Positions 44,071-53,701 are shown, counted from the first letter of the stretch. The stretch is DNA of 64,000 bases from Bradyrhizobium sp. SK17 (GCF_002831585.1 NZ_CP025113.1:2681001-2745000), one strand, 5' to 3'. The notes: a model not told the origin generated them from the sequence alone. Translations and numbers: made by a program.

Positions 44071-45756
44071 GTGAAGCTGTCAAATCTGAAGATCACCCCC
44101 AAGCTCGGCATTCTGGTGGGGGTGACCCTCCTTGGCCTGTGCGCGGCCGGCATCCTCGCCGGTCACCTGATGCAGCGTGAGATGACGAATTCGCGCATCG
44201 ACCAGGCCAAGGCCATCGTCGAGATGGCGAAGAACATGGCGGCAAGCCTCAAGAAGGAAGTCGACGCCGGCAAGATGACCAAGGAGGCCGCGCTCGCCGA
44301 GTTCGGCAAGCGCGCCAACGCGATGACTTACGACAACGGGGCCGGCTACCTGTTCGGCACGGATTACAATGGCATCACGGTGCTGGCGCCGGATCCGAAG
44401 CAGGTCGGAACCAACCGGATGGATGTCGTGACCAATGGCCGCAAGCTGTCGTGGGAGTTGATGAACGGCGTGAAGGCCAATGGCGAGATCCTGCTGTTCT
44501 ATGATTACGTGAAGCCCGGCCAGGAGACGCCGATCCGCAAGCTCGGCTATGCCGTCGCGGTTCCCGGCTTCGACATGTATGTCGGCACCGGCGCCTATCT
44601 CGACGACATCGACGCCAAGATGCGGCCGATCGCATGGCTGCTCGGCCTTGCGACCCTCGGCATCGGCATCGTGTCGAGCTCGGTGGCATGGCTGATCGGC
44701 CGCAGCATCTCCCGACCGCTCGATCTGCTCGGCGCGCGCATGCGCGACATCGCCGACGGCAAGCTCGACGGCGACATCCCGGGCGTCGGCCGCGGTGACG
44801 AGGTCGGCGGCATGGCGGCGACCGTGCAGATCTTCAAGGACAATGCGATCCGCATCCGCGGGCTCGAGCAGGCCGAGGCCGAAACGCAGGCCCGTTCCGC
44901 ATCCGAGCGCCGCAACGCGATGCAGGACCTTGCGAGCGACTTCGAGCGCAGCGTGAACGGCATCGTCCGCACCGTGGCGTCCGCCGCCGCCGGCATGCAG
45001 ACCACGGCGCAGTCGATGACCGCGACCGCGAGCGATGCCAGCGCACGCGCCGCGACCGTCGGCGCCGCCTCAGACAGCGCTTCCAACAATGTCGGCACCG
45101 TCGCCGCGGCGGCCGAGGAGCTGTCGAGCTCGGTTGCCGAGATCGCCCGCCAGGTGGCGCGTTCCAGCGAGGTCGCAAGCCAGGCCGTGGCCGATGCCGA
45201 GCGCACCAATGCGACCGTGCAGGCGCTGTCCACCGGCGCCGAGAAGATCGGCGAGGTGGTCAAGCTGATCCACTCGATCGCGGCTCAGACCAACCTGCTG
45301 GCGCTCAACGCCACCATCGAAGCGGCGCGGGCCGGCGAATCCGGCCGCGGCTTCGCGGTGGTCGCATCCGAGGTGAAGGCGCTGGCCAACCAGACCGCGA
45401 AGGCCACCGAGGAGATTTCGGCACAGGTCGCCGCGATGCAGGCCTCCACCGGCGAGGCCGTGACCTCGATCGGCGGCATCACCACGACGATCGCACAGAT
45501 GAGCGAGATCACCGCCTCGATCTCGACCGCGATCGACCAGCAGGGCGATGCGACGCGCGAAATCGCCCGCAACATCCAGCAGGTCGCGGCCGGCTCCAGC
45601 GAGATCTCCGCCCATATCGGCGGCGTCACCACCGCGGCGGCCGCCACCGGCACCGCGGCCGGCGACGTGCTGTCGAATGCGCGCGAGCTCGACACCCAGT
45701 CCGGCATGCTGCGCAATGCGGTGGACGAATTCCTGGAGAAGGTGCGCGCGGCGTAA
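44071..45756 (+). CDS. Methyl-accepting chemotaxis protein
   Basis: A 561-residue chemoreceptor. After a first membrane helix ([20 protein letters not shown]), a single Cache/PAS-like periplasmic domain ([38 protein letters not shown]) and a second helix (residues about 190-210), there is a HAMP segment ([20 protein letters not shown]) and a long coiled-coil cytoplasmic domain. The CheA/CheW contact tip is [23 protein letters not shown] 44071 is supported by GGAG at 44061-44064; a GTG at 44014 lacks an RBS. The ligand is unknown. No che genes nearby. Confidence 0.92.
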   Translation: MKLSNLKITPKLGILVGVTLLGLCAAGILAGHLMQREMTNSRIDQAKAIVEMAKNMAASLKKEVDAGKMTKEAALAEFGKRANAMTYDNGAGYLFGTDYNGITVLAPDPKQVGTNRMDVVTNGRKLSWELMNGVKANGEILLFYDYVKPGQETPIRKLGYAVAVPGFDMYVGTGAYLDDIDAKMRPIAWLLGLATLGIGIVSSSVAWLIGRSISRPLDLLGARMRDIADGKLDGDIPGVGRGDEVGGMAATVQIFKDNAIRIRGLEQAEAETQARSASERRNAMQDLASDFERSVNGIVRTVASAAAGMQTTAQSMTATASDASARAATVGAASDSASNNVGTVAAAAEELSSSVAEIARQVARSSEVASQAVADAERTNATVQALSTGAEKIGEVVKLIHSIAAQTNLLALNATIEAARAGESGRGFAVVASEVKALANQTAKATEEISAQVAAMQASTGEAVTSIGGITTTIAQMSEITASISTAIDQQGDATREIARNIQQVAAGSSEISAHIGGVTTAAAATGTAAGDVLSNARELDTQSGMLRNAVDEFLEKVRAA

Positions 45757-45785
45757 CGCCGGCGCGATCAATCGAAACCGTCATG

Positions 45786-45808
45786 ATGCCCGGGCCTGGC
45801 CCGGGCAT
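45786..45808. terminator. Bidirectional hairpin terminator
   Basis: Perfect 10-bp stem (ATGCCCGGGC / GCCCGGGCAT) with 3-base loop, between the convergent chemoreceptor and TctC-type genes. Confidence 0.6.
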
Positions 45809-45824
45809 TCGCGTTTCGATCCGT

Positions 45825-46802
45825 CTACTGCTTCTCGATCCCGGCGTCGGCGATCAGCCTTTCCCACAGCACGAGCTGCTCCTTGAGGAAGGCATCGAAC
45901 TCCTCGGGCGTGCCGGAAAATGCTTCCATGCCGCGTTCGGCGAGCTGGCTCTTGATGTCGGGCCGCTCGACGATCTTGCGGATCTCCGCATTCAGCCTGG
46001 CGACGACATCCTTCGGCATGTTGGCGGGCCCGAGATAGCCTTGCCAGGAGGTGATGTCGAAACCCTTGACGGTGTCGTCCATCGTCGGCAGGTCCGGAAG
46101 CAGCGCGGACTTTCGCTTGGTGGTGACGGCGAGCGGTTTCAGCGTCTTGGCATTGACGTGCGGCAACCCGGTCGGGACGTCGATGAACATCATCGAGATG
46201 CGGCCGGCGATGACATCCGTCAGTGCCGGCGGCGAGCTCTTGTAGGGCACATGCAGCAGGTCGATGCCGGCGAGGCGGGCGAAGGTCGCTCCGGAGACGC
46301 TCGCCGATGACGAGCCGCTGGCATAGGAGTATTTGCCCGGCTCCTTCTTGGCGAGCGCGATCAGCTCGGCGACCGAGTTCGCCGGGATATCCGGATGGAT
46401 CACCAGCATGAAGGGCAGGTCGCCGGTGCGCGCGATCGGCGTGAAATCCTTGATCGGATCGTAATTCATGATCTTGAGCAGATACGGATTGGCCGAGTGG
46501 GTGGTGTTGGTGGTGACGAACAGGGTGTAGCCGTCGGCGGCGGAGCGGGCGACATAGTTCGCCGCGATCGAGCCGTTGGCGCCCGCGCGGTTGTCGATCA
46601 CCATGCCGACGCCGAGTGCCACCCCGAGCTCTTTGGAAATCAGGCGGGTCGTGGTGTCGGTGCCGCTGCCAGCGGCGAATGGCAGCACCAGCGTGACGTT
46701 GCGGGTGGGATAAGGTGCCTCGGCAGCCGCAATCCCGGAAAGCGGCATGAGCATTGCCGCAGCGGCGACTGCTCGCCAACATCGTTTCAATCGCGCAATC
46801 AT
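45825..46802 (-). CDS. TctC/Bug-family tripartite tricarboxylate-type binding protein
   Basis: A 325-residue periplasmic solute-binding protein of the Bug family. A signal peptide (cut near IAAAEA) is followed by NVTLVLPFAAGSGTDTTTRL, GVGMVIDNRAGANGSIAANY and GYTLFVTTNTTHSANPYLLK, the standard Bug motifs. These proteins serve TctAB-type transporters or act alone. No tctA or tctB lies in the window. Start ATG 46802 fits the signal peptide; an in-frame ATG at 46865 would put a 21-residue Gly/Arg-rich leader before it. Confidence 0.9.
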   Translation of the reverse strand: MIARLKRCWRAVAAAAMLMPLSGIAAAEAPYPTRNVTLVLPFAAGSGTDTTTRLISKELGVALGVGMVIDNRAGANGSIAANYVARSAADGYTLFVTTNTTHSANPYLLKIMNYDPIKDFTPIARTGDLPFMLVIHPDIPANSVAELIALAKKEPGKYSYASGSSSASVSGATFARLAGIDLLHVPYKSSPPALTDVIAGRISMMFIDVPTGLPHVNAKTLKPLAVTTKRKSALLPDLPTMDDTVKGFDITSWQGYLGPANMPKDVVARLNAEIRKIVERPDIKSQLAERGMEAFSGTPEEFDAFLKEQLVLWERLIADAGIEKQ

Positions 46803-46857
46803 ATCGTCGTTCCCCCGCGTCGGGCCTGGGCCGGCCCGCGGGCGGGAACCTAGCTCG

Positions 46858-46886
46858 CCCACCACGGCCGCGGAAGCCGTGGTGGG
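46858..46886. terminator. Perfect 11-bp hairpin between NTF2-like and TctC genes
   Basis: CCCACCACGGC / GCCGTGGTGGG with a 7-base loop. It follows the stop (46923) of the minus-strand NTF2-like gene by 37 bases and precedes the TctC-type gene. No T tract. Confidence 0.5.
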
Positions 46887-46922
46887 AGCAGCTTATCGCC
46901 GCACGCGCCTGGCGAGGGATGG

Positions 46923-47306
46923 TTACGATCCCGCCGCGAAGACCTGCGCGACATGGAATGCCTTGGTGGTGATCAGCCATCTGCCGTCGATCCGGTGAAA
47001 CACGAGATGGTCGACGAAGCCGGTTTGACCGGCCCGGACGCGCACCTTGGCGATGGCCAGATCGGGCGCGGTCTGGTCGATGCTGATGATGGCTTCCTCG
47101 CGCGGCGATTTCATCGATGCCGGCGACGGACGGCTCTGGATGAAGTCGCGGAATTCCGCCGCCGACCGCACCGTGTGCTTGCCGTCCCGGATGCCGTGCA
47201 CGATGCAGGCGTCGGCGAACACGTCGCGAAACCGGCTGTCGTCGACGTCATACATCAGATTGAAATAGCCATCGATCGCGGATGCGATGGCCTGGATGTC
47301 GTTCAT
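46923..47306 (-). CDS. SnoaL/NTF2-like protein
   Basis: A 127-residue protein with an NTF2-like fold (SnoaL-like or putative lumazine-binding type): IDGYFNLMYDVDDSRFRDVF, then the sheet strands IAKVRVRAGQTGFVDHLVFH and RWLITTKAFHV. Function is not predicted; relatives are isomerases, cyclases or binding proteins. It diverges from a LysR gene, and the gap holds a palindrome. Confidence 0.75.
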   Translation of the reverse strand: MNDIQAIASAIDGYFNLMYDVDDSRFRDVFADACIVHGIRDGKHTVRSAAEFRDFIQSRPSPASMKSPREEAIISIDQTAPDLAIAKVRVRAGQTGFVDHLVFHRIDGRWLITTKAFHVAQVFAAGS

Positions 47307-47342
47307 TGCAGAATCTCCTTGGGCGATGATGTGGCGCTGACC

Positions 47343-47362
47343 TCACCGGATCGAACCGGTGA
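47343..47362. promoter_or_regulatory. Palindrome between NTF2-like and LysR genes
   Basis: TCACCGG-N6-CCGGTGA (7-base perfect arms), 37-56 bases before the NTF2-like start and 80 bases before the LysR start. A candidate operator for the LysR regulator. Confidence 0.45.
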
Positions 47363-47441
47363 TCTGCGCTGACAGTGGCCGATGTGGCAGCGGAGTGCTA
47401 CGACTGGGCTGTCATCTCATCGATGACTGAGAGGCATCGAC

Positions 47442-48437
47442 ATGGACGAAGTTGACGGTCGGCTCGTCGGCGGGCTCGTGGTTCTCGCGGCCGTGGCGAA
47501 CGCGCGTAGTTTCGGCAAGGCCGCCGAGCGGCTTGGCATGACGCAGTCCGGCGTCAGCAAGGCGATCGCCAAGCTCGAGGCGCGTCTCGACACCAGGCTG
47601 GTCCACCGCACGAGCCGCGCCGTCGATCTGACCGAGGAAGGACGTGCGCTCTGCGAGCGGGTCGCGCAGCATCTGGCCGGGATCGGCGAGGCCGCGGCCG
47701 AGACCTCGAAATCACGCGGTGCCATTCGCGGTCGGCTTCGGGTCAATGTCGACCCGCTGTTCTCCCGCATCGTCCTGTCGCCGAAACTGAGCGAGTTCTT
47801 GCTTCAGAATCCGGCGATGGAGTTGCGGATCGAGACCCGTGACCGCATCGCGGACCTCGTGAGCGACGGCTTCGATCTCGCGGTGCGCTTCGGCGAGCCG
47901 GCGCCGTCGGCCCTGATCGCGCGCCGGATTCTCGATGCGCGGGTCCTCACCGTCGCTTCTCCCGCTTACATCAGGCGCCATGGGCGGCCGGCTCATCCGG
48001 CTGATCTGGCAAGCGATGCCCATCAATGCATCCTGGCGATCGACCCGGCGACCGGACGGCCCTTCGATTGGGAGTTCTGGCGCGGCGGCGAGGTGTTGCC
48101 GGTGGCAGTCAATGGGCGGCTCACGGTGACCGATTCCGGCACCAAGCTGGGCGCCTGCCTGGCCGGCTTTGGCATCGCCCAGGTGATCGATCTCGGCCTC
48201 GACGATCACCTGAAGGGCGGCGCACTCGTCGAGCTGTTTCCGGATTGGTCCGACGAGCGCTACCCGCTCTACGTCTTCTATCCCTCGCGTAATCACGTGC
48301 CGGCGAAGGTGAGGAGTTTCATCGATTTCGTGACCGACAGCCTGAGCAGGCAGCCACGCACGGCATTGCCGGTTGTCAGTTCCGCCAAAAGAGGGAAGCG
48401 GGAGCCGTTGATCGCGGTGACGGCCGGGCGCCGCTAG
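47442..48437 (+). CDS. LysR-family transcriptional regulator
   Basis: A 331-residue regulator with an N-terminal winged helix-turn-helix (VANARSFGKAAERLGMTQSG, VSKAIAKLEARLDTRLVHRT) and effector domain (GFDLAVRFGEPAPSALIARR). Presumed target is the divergent NTF2-like gene, by position. Its last bases overlap the convergent EamA gene by 4. Confidence 0.93.
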   Translation: MDEVDGRLVGGLVVLAAVANARSFGKAAERLGMTQSGVSKAIAKLEARLDTRLVHRTSRAVDLTEEGRALCERVAQHLAGIGEAAAETSKSRGAIRGRLRVNVDPLFSRIVLSPKLSEFLLQNPAMELRIETRDRIADLVSDGFDLAVRFGEPAPSALIARRILDARVLTVASPAYIRRHGRPAHPADLASDAHQCILAIDPATGRPFDWEFWRGGEVLPVAVNGRLTVTDSGTKLGACLAGFGIAQVIDLGLDDHLKGGALVELFPDWSDERYPLYVFYPSRNHVPAKVRSFIDFVTDSLSRQPRTALPVVSSAKRGKREPLIAVTAGRR

Positions 48438-49387
48438 CTCTTTGCAGGTCCTTTCGCCGACCCCTGCCGCGAGGCGATGACGACGCCGGCCAGCACCAGG
48501 GCGTAGCCGATCAGATGAAACGGCGCGAGGGTTTCACCGAGCAGCAGGATCGCCATCGCCGAGCCGAACACCGGCACCAGATGGAAGAACGGCGCCGCGC
48601 GGTTCGGGCCGATCAGCGCGACGCCGCGGTTGAAGAACAGATAGGCCAGCGTCGACGGGAAGATCAGCGTGTAGCCCAGCGTGGCGAAGGTCAGCAGGTC
48701 GAGCTTCAGCGTCACGCCATTGGCGAATTCCCAGATCGCCACCGGCAGCAACATCAACGCGCCGCAGCAGGTGGTGAACGAGATCAGCGAGAGCTGATGG
48801 ATCTTCGGCCGCCGCGGGATCAGCGCCGAATAGAGCCCGAACGACACCAGCGAGGCGCCGAACATGATGTCACCCCGGTTGAAGGAGATGCTGGCGAGCG
48901 CCGAGAAATCGCCGCGCAGGATGATGGTCAGGACGCCGGCGAGCGAGATCGCGATGCCGGCAAGCTGCGCCGGAGTCAGCCGCACGCCGAACAGGATCAG
49001 CGACCACAGCGCCACGAACAGCGGCCCTGCCGACTGGATCAGCAGCGCGTTCAGCGCCTCGGTATATTGCATGGCCCAGTAGGAGATCGCGTTGTTGAAG
49101 GCGAAACCGACCGCCGACAGCAGCAGCATCAGCGGCAGGGCGCCGCGCAGCTTCGGCCAGTCCCGCTTCAGATGCGGCCACGCGAACGGCAACAGGATCA
49201 GGAATACGCCGAACCAGCGGATTGTGGTCAACGTGACCGGCGGCACATGGCTGCCGACATGCCGCGCCAGCACGATATTGGCGGCCCAGAACAGCGACGT
49301 CAGGCTGAGCAGCAAATAGGGCTGGTTGTTGAGCCAGTGCAGCGGCGAACGGCGCGGCGTTGTTGCAGGTGCGGGCAAGGCGGTCAT
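48434..49387 (-). CDS. EamA (DMT) transporter, copy 1
   Basis: A 317-residue inner-membrane protein with two EamA repeats (ten helices): LSLTSLFWAANIVLARHVGS and FASLVSFGLYSALIPRRPKIH. It resembles the gene at 54627-55556 along its length (for example LLIQSAGPLFVALWSLILFG versus LLLQSSVPLMVAVWSLVLLG). Likely exports metabolites; substrate unknown. Start ATG 49387; an extension to 49531 gives residues unlike the family. Confidence 0.9.
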   Translation of the reverse strand: MTALPAPATTPRRSPLHWLNNQPYLLLSLTSLFWAANIVLARHVGSHVPPVTLTTIRWFGVFLILLPFAWPHLKRDWPKLRGALPLMLLLSAVGFAFNNAISYWAMQYTEALNALLIQSAGPLFVALWSLILFGVRLTPAQLAGIAISLAGVLTIILRGDFSALASISFNRGDIMFGASLVSFGLYSALIPRRPKIHQLSLISFTTCCGALMLLPVAIWEFANGVTLKLDLLTFATLGYTLIFPSTLAYLFFNRGVALIGPNRAAPFFHLVPVFGSAMAILLLGETLAPFHLIGYALVLAGVVIASRQGSAKGPAKS

Positions 49388-49526
49388 TACCTGGTTGATG
49401 TTGTGCCCGAATCCACCGCCGCGACAAGACGAAAGTGCGGATTGGAGCCATGCGTGCCGGCAGCGCGATATATCGCCGAGGCCACCCGCCCGAGACGTCA
49501 TCCTGCCACGAGCAAGAATTATCACC

Positions 49527-49624
49527 GTCACCCTGAGGAGCGCGGTACGCGCGTCTCGAAGGATCGACGGCCACCGGTCGGGCCGTGCATCCTTCGAGAC
49601 GCGCTACGCGCTCCTCAGGATGAC
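49527..49624. repeat. Palindromic repeat, family A copy 3
   Basis: Arms begin at 49527 (GTCACCCTGAGGAGCGCGG) and end at 49624 (...CTCCTCAGGATGAC). The outer half and CATCCTTCGAGACGCG core match the 9.1 kb copy, while the inner stem reads GGTACGCG instead of GGCCACTTGG. The paired sequence is conserved by compensation. Confidence 0.85.
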
Positions 49625-49665
49625 GGGGATAGTTTTGCGTAGGGCCGGACGCACTGGCACGATGC

Positions 49666-50583
49666 CTATTTCTGCGGCCCCGACAGCGAGATATCGCGTT
49701 CGGCGCGAAACACGTTGCTGTAGAGATTGGCGATCCATTGCCGCCCGCTGGAGGTGATGTTGAGGTGGCGGATCGCGGCTTGCACATGCGGCGCGACGCT
49801 GTCCCAGTAGAAGCGCGGATAGAGGTCGACGAGGTCGGCCGGCGAATCGTAGCCGAGCTGGCGGTTCAGTCCGGCCTCCTCGAATTCGATGTACAGCGCG
49901 TTGGCCTTGCGGATGTAGTGCGGATCGCCGAGCTGGCCGATCAGGTCGGCGGCGCGCAGCAAGGTGGCCTCTTCGCCGAGATCGCCGTCCGCCTCGGGGG
50001 CGCTGAGCGGAAAGCGCGTGCCCTCGATGGCGCGCGCGATACGATCCCTGTCGAGTTGGGCGACGCCCTTGAGCCGCTCCATCACGAAGATCTTGGAGCG
50101 GTCGACGTGATAGGACATCAGCGCAGCATCCGACGCGCCGCGCGGCAGGATCACCTTGCGACCTTCGGCATTGACCAGATAACCGTCCTGGTCGTCGGCG
50201 TCGAACAGCCCGCGCACATAGCCGATGTCGTGGGTGAGGCAGGCGATGATGACATGCGCATAGTCCTCGGCGCTCATGTGCGAATGCAGCGCGCGGCCGC
50301 GCAGGATGGCGTGGCCGGCGAGCGTCACCAGCATGGTGTGCTCGACATTGTGATAGAGCGCGTCGCTGTTGCCGATGCATTCGAGCGCGATCCGCGCGAT
50401 CGATGGCACCATCTCCACCAACTGGGTCTGTGAAGAGCCGAACCGGCGCTGCATGTACTCGCCGAGGAATTTGCCGAGCGCGTCGGCCGCAAGTTCGGGA
50501 AGGGTCATCACGGCCTTGACCTCCGAGAGCTGACGCGAGCTTACGGCCCGGCGATATTTCAGGCTAGTCCGGCGATGTGACAT
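49666..50583 (-). CDS. HD-domain phosphohydrolase
   Basis: A 305-residue protein with an HD metal-binding core: NVEHTMLV (H), CLTHDIGYVRG (HD), SYHVDRSKIF and DLIGQLGDPHYIRKAN (D). This is the metal-dependent phosphohydrolase fold of the HD superfamily; nucleotide or cyclic-nucleotide hydrolysis is possible but the substrate is unknown. In-frame ATGs at 50583 and 50508 are both possible; the shorter form begins MTLPELAADALG. Confidence 0.8.
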   Translation of the reverse strand: MSHRRTSLKYRRAVSSRQLSEVKAVMTLPELAADALGKFLGEYMQRRFGSSQTQLVEMVPSIARIALECIGNSDALYHNVEHTMLVTLAGHAILRGRALHSHMSAEDYAHVIIACLTHDIGYVRGLFDADDQDGYLVNAEGRKVILPRGASDAALMSYHVDRSKIFVMERLKGVAQLDRDRIARAIEGTRFPLSAPEADGDLGEEATLLRAADLIGQLGDPHYIRKANALYIEFEEAGLNRQLGYDSPADLVDLYPRFYWDSVAPHVQAAIRHLNITSSGRQWIANLYSNVFRAERDISLSGPQK

Positions 50584-50637
50584 AATCGTTGCGGCCGGAC
50601 CGAAGTGGCCGGACCGAAGCGACCGTATTATTCCGGA

Positions 50638-51054
50638 ATGGGGCAGGAGCTGATGGGTGTCGATCTCTTGAACGTCAAAGGCCTGAACGAGCTGGATCGG
50701 CAGGCGCCGGTCGTGATGGTCAACCTGATGCGATTTCGGCAGCGCTCGGCCGACGGCGACGGTTCGGGCTGGGATGCCTATCTGCGCTACAGCGCGCTCA
50801 CGGTCCCGATGATCAAGGCGCGCGGCGGCACGCTGTTGTGGACCGGCAACGCCGAGACGGTTGCGCTCGGCGAGCCGGACGGCCAGCGCTGGGACTATCT
50901 CGCGCTGGTCTACTACCCGAGCGTCGCGGCCTTCATCGACATGATGACGTCAGCCGATTACGAGAACCGCTGCGACCCGCATCGCCGCAATGGCTGCGAG
51001 GAGCACGTCATCATCGCGACGCGCGAGGCCTACAGCAAGTTCAAGCTGGGGTGA
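50638..51054 (+). CDS. DUF1330-like dimeric alpha/beta-barrel protein
   Basis: A 138-residue protein (from ATG 50638; ATG 50653 preceded by AGGAG is the alternative, GTG 50605 the longest). The APVVMVNLMRFRQ strand, a WDAYLRYSALTVPMIKARGG helix, and YLALVYYPSVAAFIDMMTSA resemble the EthD/DUF1330 ferredoxin-like dimer fold. Function unknown. It diverges from the HD hydrolase gene (55 bases). Confidence 0.6.
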   Translation: MGQELMGVDLLNVKGLNELDRQAPVVMVNLMRFRQRSADGDGSGWDAYLRYSALTVPMIKARGGTLLWTGNAETVALGEPDGQRWDYLALVYYPSVAAFIDMMTSADYENRCDPHRRNGCEEHVIIATREAYSKFKLG

Positions 51055-51076
51055 GGTCGACCGCGGTTCTCCCCGC

Positions 51077-51161
51077 GTCATTGCGAGCGGAGCGAAGCAA
51101 TCCACTTTACCGCGTATGCGGAGCGATGGATTGCTTCGTCGCCATCGCTCCTCGCAATGAC
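51077..51161. repeat. Palindromic repeat, family B copy 2
   Basis: GTCATTGCGAGCGGAGCGAA... pairs with ...TCGCTCCTCGCAATGAC. Same family as 41132-41214, with a different centre. Lies between a convergent gene pair and may terminate transcription. Confidence 0.8.
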
Positions 51162-51177
51162 CGCTGATGGACCATGC

Positions 51178-51801
51178 TCAGGATGACGGGTTTGAGGGCG
51201 ACAGCGGCACAAGCGCCGCGTGGCAGGCCGCCTGTACGACGCGGCAGACCTCGTCCCGCGACCGGCCCGCGCTCAGCGAGGCGAAGGTCGGATAATCCGT
51301 CAGTGTGAAGATCAGGTCGATGGCGTCCTTGCGGGCCTGCTGCGATGCTGTCTTGCACGCGATACGGCCGATCAATGCCGCGACCCCGCGGCGGCGGCGT
51401 TCGTTGCGCTCGCGCAGGGCCTCGGCGAATTCGGGATCGGTCGCCATCGCGTCATGCAGCCGGCCGACCGCGGGATCGCGGCTCCAGAAGCCGCAGAAGA
51501 TCTCGACAATGCGGTCGAGTCCGGCGCGCGGATCGGCCATCGTCATGGCGTCGGGGAGCTGATGTAGTCCGCCGTGACGGGCGATCTCGTCGAACACGGC
51601 CTCGAGCAGCCCGCGCCGCGAGCCGAACTGGTTGTAGACGGTGAGCCGGGTCACGCCGGCGGCCTTCGCCACCGTGTCCAGCGAGAAGCGCGCGATGCTT
51701 TCGCCTTCGCGTAGCGCGCGCGAGGCCGCCTCGATCACGCGCTCGCGGGTCTCGGTCGCCGCGGCGCTGCGCGCCGGGCTCACATAGCTGCGCGGCGGCA
51801 T
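51178..51801 (-). CDS. TetR-family transcriptional regulator
   Basis: A 207-residue regulator with an N-terminal TetR helix-turn-helix (RERVIEAASRALREGESIAR, then FSLDTVAKAAGVTRLTVYNQ and FGSRRGLLEAVFDEI) and a C-terminal ligand domain. It diverges from a small membrane-protein gene, and the gap contains a perfect TATACA-N3-TGTATA operator. The inducer is unknown. Confidence 0.93.
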   Translation of the reverse strand: MPPRSYVSPARSAAATETRERVIEAASRALREGESIARFSLDTVAKAAGVTRLTVYNQFGSRRGLLEAVFDEIARHGGLHQLPDAMTMADPRAGLDRIVEIFCGFWSRDPAVGRLHDAMATDPEFAEALRERNERRRRGVAALIGRIACKTASQQARKDAIDLIFTLTDYPTFASLSAGRSRDEVCRVVQAACHAALVPLSPSNPSS

Positions 51802-51829
51802 CGGGTTGCCTTGCTTTGGTCATATTGAC

Positions 51830-51844
51830 TATACATACTGTATA
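51830..51844. promoter_or_regulatory. Candidate TetR operator
   Basis: TATACA-TAC-TGTATA, a perfect 6-base inverted repeat, in the 75-base divergent gap between the TetR gene (start 51801) and the membrane-protein gene (start 51877). Confidence 0.65.
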
Positions 51845-51876
51845 TCTAATTTCTGATACCGGTTTGGAGCAACATC

Positions 51877-52281
51877 ATGCAGAGCATCCTCATCATAGCC
51901 CTGTCTCTTCACGTCCTGTCATCGGTGTTTTGGGCTGGCTCCAGCTTCACTTTGGCGCGCACCGGCGGCCTCGGCGGCGAGAAGCTGCTGGTTCCGCAAA
52001 TCGGCGCCGCGACAGTCGCGATCGTGACCGGCGCGACGCTGTGGCAACTGGTTCATGAGGGCTCCTTCGGGCGGTCCGAGCAGATCCTTGCGGGTGGCGC
52101 GATCGCCGCGCTGGCGGCGATCGCCGTGCAGATCATCGTCGGCGGCGGTGCCATCAGGCAGATGCGCAACGGAGCGGGCGATCAATCAGCCGGACGTTCG
52201 CGACTGGCGGTCGCGCATCGCATCGCTGCCACGCTGCTTACCATCACCGCGCTGTGCATGGGAGCGGCGCGCTATGCCTGA
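51877..52281 (+). CDS. Small membrane protein, TetR target (134 aa)
   Basis: A 134-residue protein with four hydrophobic helices: ILIIALSLHVLSSVFWAGSS, VPQIGAATVAIVTGATLWQL, GGAIAALAAIAVQIIVGGGA and a C-terminal helix VAHRIAATLLTITALCMGA. The LHVLSSVFWAGSSF opening resembles copper-resistance-type (CopD-like) or DUF-type membrane proteins, but I cannot name it. Expression is probably controlled by the divergent TetR regulator. Confidence 0.75.
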   Translation: MQSILIIALSLHVLSSVFWAGSSFTLARTGGLGGEKLLVPQIGAATVAIVTGATLWQLVHEGSFGRSEQILAGGAIAALAAIAVQIIVGGGAIRQMRNGAGDQSAGRSRLAVAHRIAATLLTITALCMGAARYA

Positions 52282-52483
52282 GCGTTCATTGCTTCTCCCG
52301 CTCGCGGTATGCGCGACAGCCCCGCGGGCGAGGGTGCTTGCACGATTTCGGAATATTGGAAATATAATCCTGAGTTGCCCGTCGGGTCAAGCTGTCTCGT
52401 CAGGCGCCGGGTAGCCGTCAACTCCTTTGCATGGGGTTGTTTTCGATATTTTGACCGTGCGCGCCCGCGGTGGCGAATCCTCT

Positions 52484-53701
52484 CTAAAACTTCCGCACCA
52501 GGTCGGGCGTGATCTCCTTCAGGCTGCGGATGCCGAGCAGCGCGAGGTCGCGGTCGATCTCGGCATGCAGCAGCGAGATCGCGCGCGCCACGCCGGCCTC
52601 GCCGGCCACCACGGCGGCGTACAGGAACGGGCGTCCGACCCAGACGAAATCGGCCCCCAGCGCGAGCGCCTTGATCACGTCGGTGCCGCGGCGGATGCCG
52701 CCGTCCATCATCACCGTCATGTTGCCCTTCTGCGCCGCGATCTCCGGCAGCGTGCGAAGGCCAGAGACGGTGTAGTCAAGCTGGCGGCCGCCATGGTTGG
52801 AGACCATCACGCCGTCGCAACCGTGCTCGCGCGCCAGTCGCGCGTCTTCCGGCGAGATCAGTCCCTTGACCACGAGCTTGCCGCTCCAGCGCTTCCGGAT
52901 CAGCTCGACATGCTTCCAGGCGAGCTGGTCGCGGCTGCCGATATTGCGCATCAGGTTCTTGGACAGCACCGGCGGACCTTGCTTGGCGTCCATGTTCTCG
53001 AAATGCGGCATGCCATGGTTGAGCACGGTGCGTGCCCAGGTGTTCAGCAGCCAGTCGGGATGGGTGATGGTGTCCCAGAATACGCGCGGGGTGATCTCGA
53101 GCGGCACCTGGAAGCCGTTGCGGATGTTGTTCTCGCGGTTGGGCGGCACCGGCACGTCGGCAGTGACGACGAAGGTGTCGTAGCCGGCCGCCGCGACGCG
53201 GTCGACCAGCGGTTCGATCCGCTCGGGGAGGCCGGCCAGATAGGCCTGGTACCAGGCCTGCGGGTTGGCGGCGCGAACGTCCTCGAGCGTAATCAGCGAT
53301 GAGGCCGACAGGATCATCGGGACGTTGGCGGCGGCCGCGGCGCGGGCCAGCACGATATCGCCGCGATAGGCGCACAGCGCCGAGGATCCCATCGGTGGAA
53401 TCCCGAACGGCGAGGCGTAGGACTTGCCGAACAGCGTCGTGGTCTGATCGCGGCCGGAGACGTCGTTCAGCACGCGCGGCACGAAGCCATACTCGTCGAA
53501 CGCCCTGCGATTGTCGGTCCGTGCGGCGTCGGTCTCGGCGCCGCCCGAGATGTAGCCATAGAGGAATTTCGGCAGCAACCGCCGCGCCTGCGGCTCGAAA
53601 TCGTCGAGCGTGAGGTAGCGCCGCAACTGCCGCGGCACGGCGGGCGCCGCGCGGGTGACGGTTGCGGGCGGCGGTGAAGGGGCTGCGGTCCGGTCGTGCA
53701 C
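52484..53701 (-). CDS. FMN-dependent alpha-hydroxy acid oxidase (second paralogue)
   Basis: A 405-residue flavoenzyme of the glycolate/lactate oxidase family, with YGYISGGAETDAARTDNRRA, GSSALCAYRGDIVLARAAAA, catalytic-His motif VSNHGGRQLDYTVSG and phosphate loop MDGGIRRGTDVIKALALGAD. Compared with the lldD-type gene at 6095 it has a longer N terminus and belongs to a different branch, so the substrate may differ (lactate, glycolate or a longer hydroxy acid). Confidence 0.88.
   Translation of the reverse strand: MHDRTAAPSPPPATVTRAAPAVPRQLRRYLTLDDFEPQARRLLPKFLYGYISGGAETDAARTDNRRAFDEYGFVPRVLNDVSGRDQTTTLFGKSYASPFGIPPMGSSALCAYRGDIVLARAAAAANVPMILSASSLITLEDVRAANPQAWYQAYLAGLPERIEPLVDRVAAAGYDTFVVTADVPVPPNRENNIRNGFQVPLEITPRVFWDTITHPDWLLNTWARTVLNHGMPHFENMDAKQGPPVLSKNLMRNIGSRDQLAWKHVELIRKRWSGKLVVKGLISPEDARLAREHGCDGVMVSNHGGRQLDYTVSGLRTLPEIAAQKGNMTVMMDGGIRRGTDVIKALALGADFVWVGRPFLYAAVVAGEAGVARAISLLHAEIDRDLALLGIRSLKEITPDLVRKF

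Noticed and set aside
47343..47362. tRNA T-arm-like sequence (minus strand CACCGG-TTCGAT-CCGGTG)
   Set aside because: Six-base loop instead of seven, and no acceptor, D or anticodon stems around it. It fits a protein-binding palindrome better.
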